From Arthrospiribacter ruber (GTDB lineage: Bacteria > Bacteroidota > Bacteroidia > Cytophagales > Cyclobacteriaceae): 64,000 nucleotides of DNA. Position 1 is the stretch's first letter. Each line of letters starts with the position of its first letter. The translations under genes were made by a program, and so were the position numbers. The stretch is taken from positions 496,001 to 560,000 of the forward strand of contig NZ_RPHB01000003.1 in NCBI RefSeq assembly GCF_019343195.1, read 5' to 3'. The notes beneath the pieces were generated by a model. The model did not search any database and was not told the DNA's origin. It saw nothing but the letters and a program-made list of their open reading frames with translations. Shown here piece after piece: positions 62,638 to 64,000 of this stretch.

Positions 62638-63095
62638 GAAATGAGTAGAAATAAGGTGGAAATACAGTAGAAATATAATGGAAATAAAAGTCCAGTTCTC
62701 TTTGTGGTGGATTAGGGGTTAATGATATTTGTGGATACTGATGGATATTCTTGGATATTGATTACTGGGATTTAGCAGAAATTCCTTTGATAATGATATT
62801 ATTGAAATATGATGGAAATACGGTAGAAATACATTGGAAATAAAAGTCCAGTTCTCTTTGTGGTGGATTAGGGGTTAATGATATTTGTGGATACTGATGG
62901 ATATTCTTGGATATTGATTACTGGGATTTAGCAGAAATTCCTTTGGTAATGATATTATTGAAATATGATGGAAATACGGTAGAAATACATTGGAAATAAA
63001 AGTCCAGTTCTCTTTGTGGTGGATTAGGGGTTAATGATATTTGTGGATACTGATGGATATTCTTGGATATTGATTACTGGGATTTAGCAGAAATT
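62638..63095. repeat. 156-bp tandem repeat with phased GAAATA and GGATAT sub-repeats
   Basis: GAAATAAAAGTCCAGTTCTC recurs at 62681, 62837 and 62993, a period of exactly 156 bp. Each unit contains 11-bp-spaced GAAATA words (e.g. 62804, 62815, 62826, 62837), then GTGGTGGATTAGGGG, then GGATAC/GGATAT words at 10-bp spacing (GGATACTGAT GGATATTCTT). Three units are visible, the last cut at 63095. It fills the space between ccmB and the DUF2200 gene. Confidence 0.85.
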
Positions 63096-63136
63096 TTTAA
63101 GGTCGGGTAATTGGGGATATTATTAAAGAGTTATTT

Positions 63137-63144
63137 TAGTTTTG
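63137..63144 (+). promoter_or_regulatory. -7 box (TAGTTTTG) of the DUF2200 gene
   Basis: It matches TAnnTTTG. It overlaps the in-frame TTG at 63142, so that codon cannot be the translation start; ATG 63166 is used. Confidence 0.55.
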
Positions 63145-63165
63145 CAAACCAAAAAAGATAAATCG

Positions 63166-63525
63166 ATGATTCCTACTCCAGAACACAATGAAAGAATGGC
63201 AAAAATGACCTTTGCTTCAGTCTACCCCCACTACGTCACCAAGGTAGAGCGCAAAGGCAGAACCAAAGAAGAACTTCATGAAGTGATCACTTGGCTGACA
63301 GGTTTTGATGATGTACAGATTCAGGACCTGATTGATAAGAAGGTAACATTTGAAGAGTTTTTTGCCAAAGCAAAGCTCCACCCAAATGCGGAAATGATCA
63401 CCGGAACCATCTGTGGCTACAAAATCCAGGAAATCGACAACCCTCTTACCAAGCAAGTCCGTTACCTGGACAAGCTTGTCGATGAATTGGCGAAAGGGAA
63501 GAAGATGGCGAAGATATTGAGGTGA
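63166..63525 (+). CDS. DUF2200 family protein
   Basis: From ATG 63166 the protein has 119 residues, starting MIPTPEHNERMAKMTFASVYP. The segment HYVTKVERKGRTKEELHEVITWLTGF and the later FFAKAKLHPNAEMITGTICGYKIQEI are typical of the DUF2200 family of small cytoplasmic proteins with unknown role. No signal peptide or membrane segment is present. It lies just after the 156-bp tandem repeats. Confidence 0.88.
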   Translation: MIPTPEHNERMAKMTFASVYPHYVTKVERKGRTKEELHEVITWLTGFDDVQIQDLIDKKVTFEEFFAKAKLHPNAEMITGTICGYKIQEIDNPLTKQVRYLDKLVDELAKGKKMAKILR

Positions 63526-63926
63526 TATTTAATTGATATTGGTGGATATTGGGATATTTTTCAAGACCCTGATATACATGGAGATATGGCGAAATAAATA
63601 GAAATAAGATTGAAATAAAAGTACAGTTCTCTACGTGGTGGATTAGAGGTTATTGATATTTGGATATTGATTACTGCGATTTTTTCGAAAGTCTTAGGAG
63701 AGAAGGAATTCGGGATAATTTTGAAATATGGTGGAAATACGATGGAAATACAATTGAAATACAACCTGTCACCTTACATGGGAAAATTGACTCTACGGAT
63801 ATTTATGAAAATGGTGGAAAGTAGTCGATGTTGAATTGAGGACTATCATTAAGATAATCCGTATACTTACTATGAAATTAAAAAAGCGACTTAAATTAAA
63901 GATCAAAAAAAGACTCATTTAATGTC
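63526..63926. repeat. degenerate repeat with phased GAAATA words
   Basis: This gap holds a diverged copy of the 156-bp unit (GAAATAAAAGTACAGTTCTC at 63612, GTGGTGGATTAGAGG) and two more phased arrays: GAAATA at 63591, 63601, 63612, and at 63723, 63734, 63745, 63756 (11-bp steps). A 16-codon ORF (MKLKKRLKLKIKKRLI, 63872-63922) lies before the next gene; it is Lys/Arg-rich and may or may not be translated. Confidence 0.65.
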
Positions 63927-64000
63927 ATGAAGTACACTACCATTTACCATGAAAACAACAAAATAGAAATTTACAATTCCCTATTGGGGAAAGAGACAAT
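63927..64000 (+). CDS. hypothetical protein, partial (runs off the window)
   Basis: ATG 63927 opens MKYTTIYHENNKIEIYNSLL and the frame is still open at the window end (GKETI). The pattern NKIEIYNSLLGKET is like short Bacteroidota hypothetical proteins of unknown role. Only 24 complete codons are visible. Confidence 0.55.
   Translation, partial: MKYTTIYHENNKIEIYNSLLGKET

Noticed and set aside
62638-63095. Possible CRISPR array or origin iterons
   Set aside because: The whole 156-bp unit is conserved, with no variable spacers. No replication initiator gene is near, so iterons are not supported.

Overview
The window looks like chromosome of a marine or aquatic Bacteroidota of the order Cytophagales, most likely Cyclobacteriaceae (Algoriphagus-like). 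The evidence is a SusC/SusD pair, a DUF4221-type lipoprotein, a type IX secretion sorting tail, BshC of bacillithiol synthesis, a CarB without its regulatory domain, and Bacteroidota-type -7 promoter boxes (TAnnTTTG) in front of several genes. This assignment is inferred from gene content and has not been tested against a database.

Layout. 0.4-6.7 kb: alpha/beta hydrolase plus a complete RND efflux operon (adaptor, pump, TolC). 7.4-10.2 kb: MltF-type lytic transglycosylase and an RsmI-like methyltransferase. 10.8-14.5 kb: bshC and 5-formyl-THF cyclo-ligase, a 208-bp tandem repeat, a small outer-membrane protein and a 50-codon ORF. 15.0-20.9 kb: SusC/SusD/lipoprotein uptake cassette, in which the SusC signal peptide is out of frame by one base. 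20.9-23.5 kb: repeat-rich zone with a REP-associated (RAYT/Y1) transposase between two ~158-bp direct repeats, and a DUF4249 gene with an apparent internal deletion. 23.5-27.6 kb: sterol desaturase-like protein, lipoprotein, a MITE-like element, a decayed Fic remnant and an RhlE-like helicase. 27.7-31.5 kb: an accessory patch with an HTH regulator, a small divergent gene, an IS-like remnant, a broken AAA ATPase, an intact Fic protein, initiator tRNA and a decayed tRNA copy. 31.7-46.2 kb: housekeeping genes (era, der, SprT-like, scpB, DksA-like, lamin-tail exoprotein, asd, THUMP-like methyltransferase, carB, peptide deformylase). 46.7-49.2 kb: secreted transglutaminase-like protein with codon use unlike its neighbours. 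49.4-55.4 kb: 2-oxoglutarate dehydrogenase operon sucA-sucB-lpd. 55.9-59.0 kb: CBS-HEPN protein followed by an ECF sigma / membrane protein / exported protein operon. 59.1-64.0 kb: DUF234-type ATPase, D-amino-acid dehydrogenase-like oxidoreductase, CcmB, 156-bp tandem repeats built from 11-bp phased GAAATA units, DUF2200 protein and the start of one further gene.

The most unusual content is non-coding. It includes a 288-bp element with terminal inverted repeats in two same-length, oppositely oriented copies; a second TIR-bounded 268-bp remnant; two perfectly periodic tandem repeats (208 and 156 bp); helically phased GAAATA/GGATAT arrays at several loci; a family of hairpins whose stems vary with compensating changes around a constant GTGTCTTCAC-like centre; and TGAG-containing palindromes next to both the living and the dead Fic gene. 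I found no complete new multi-gene defence system. The best protein-coding candidates for follow-up are the CBS-HEPN protein beside the ECF operon and the HTH/small-gene pair at 27.9-28.7 kb.
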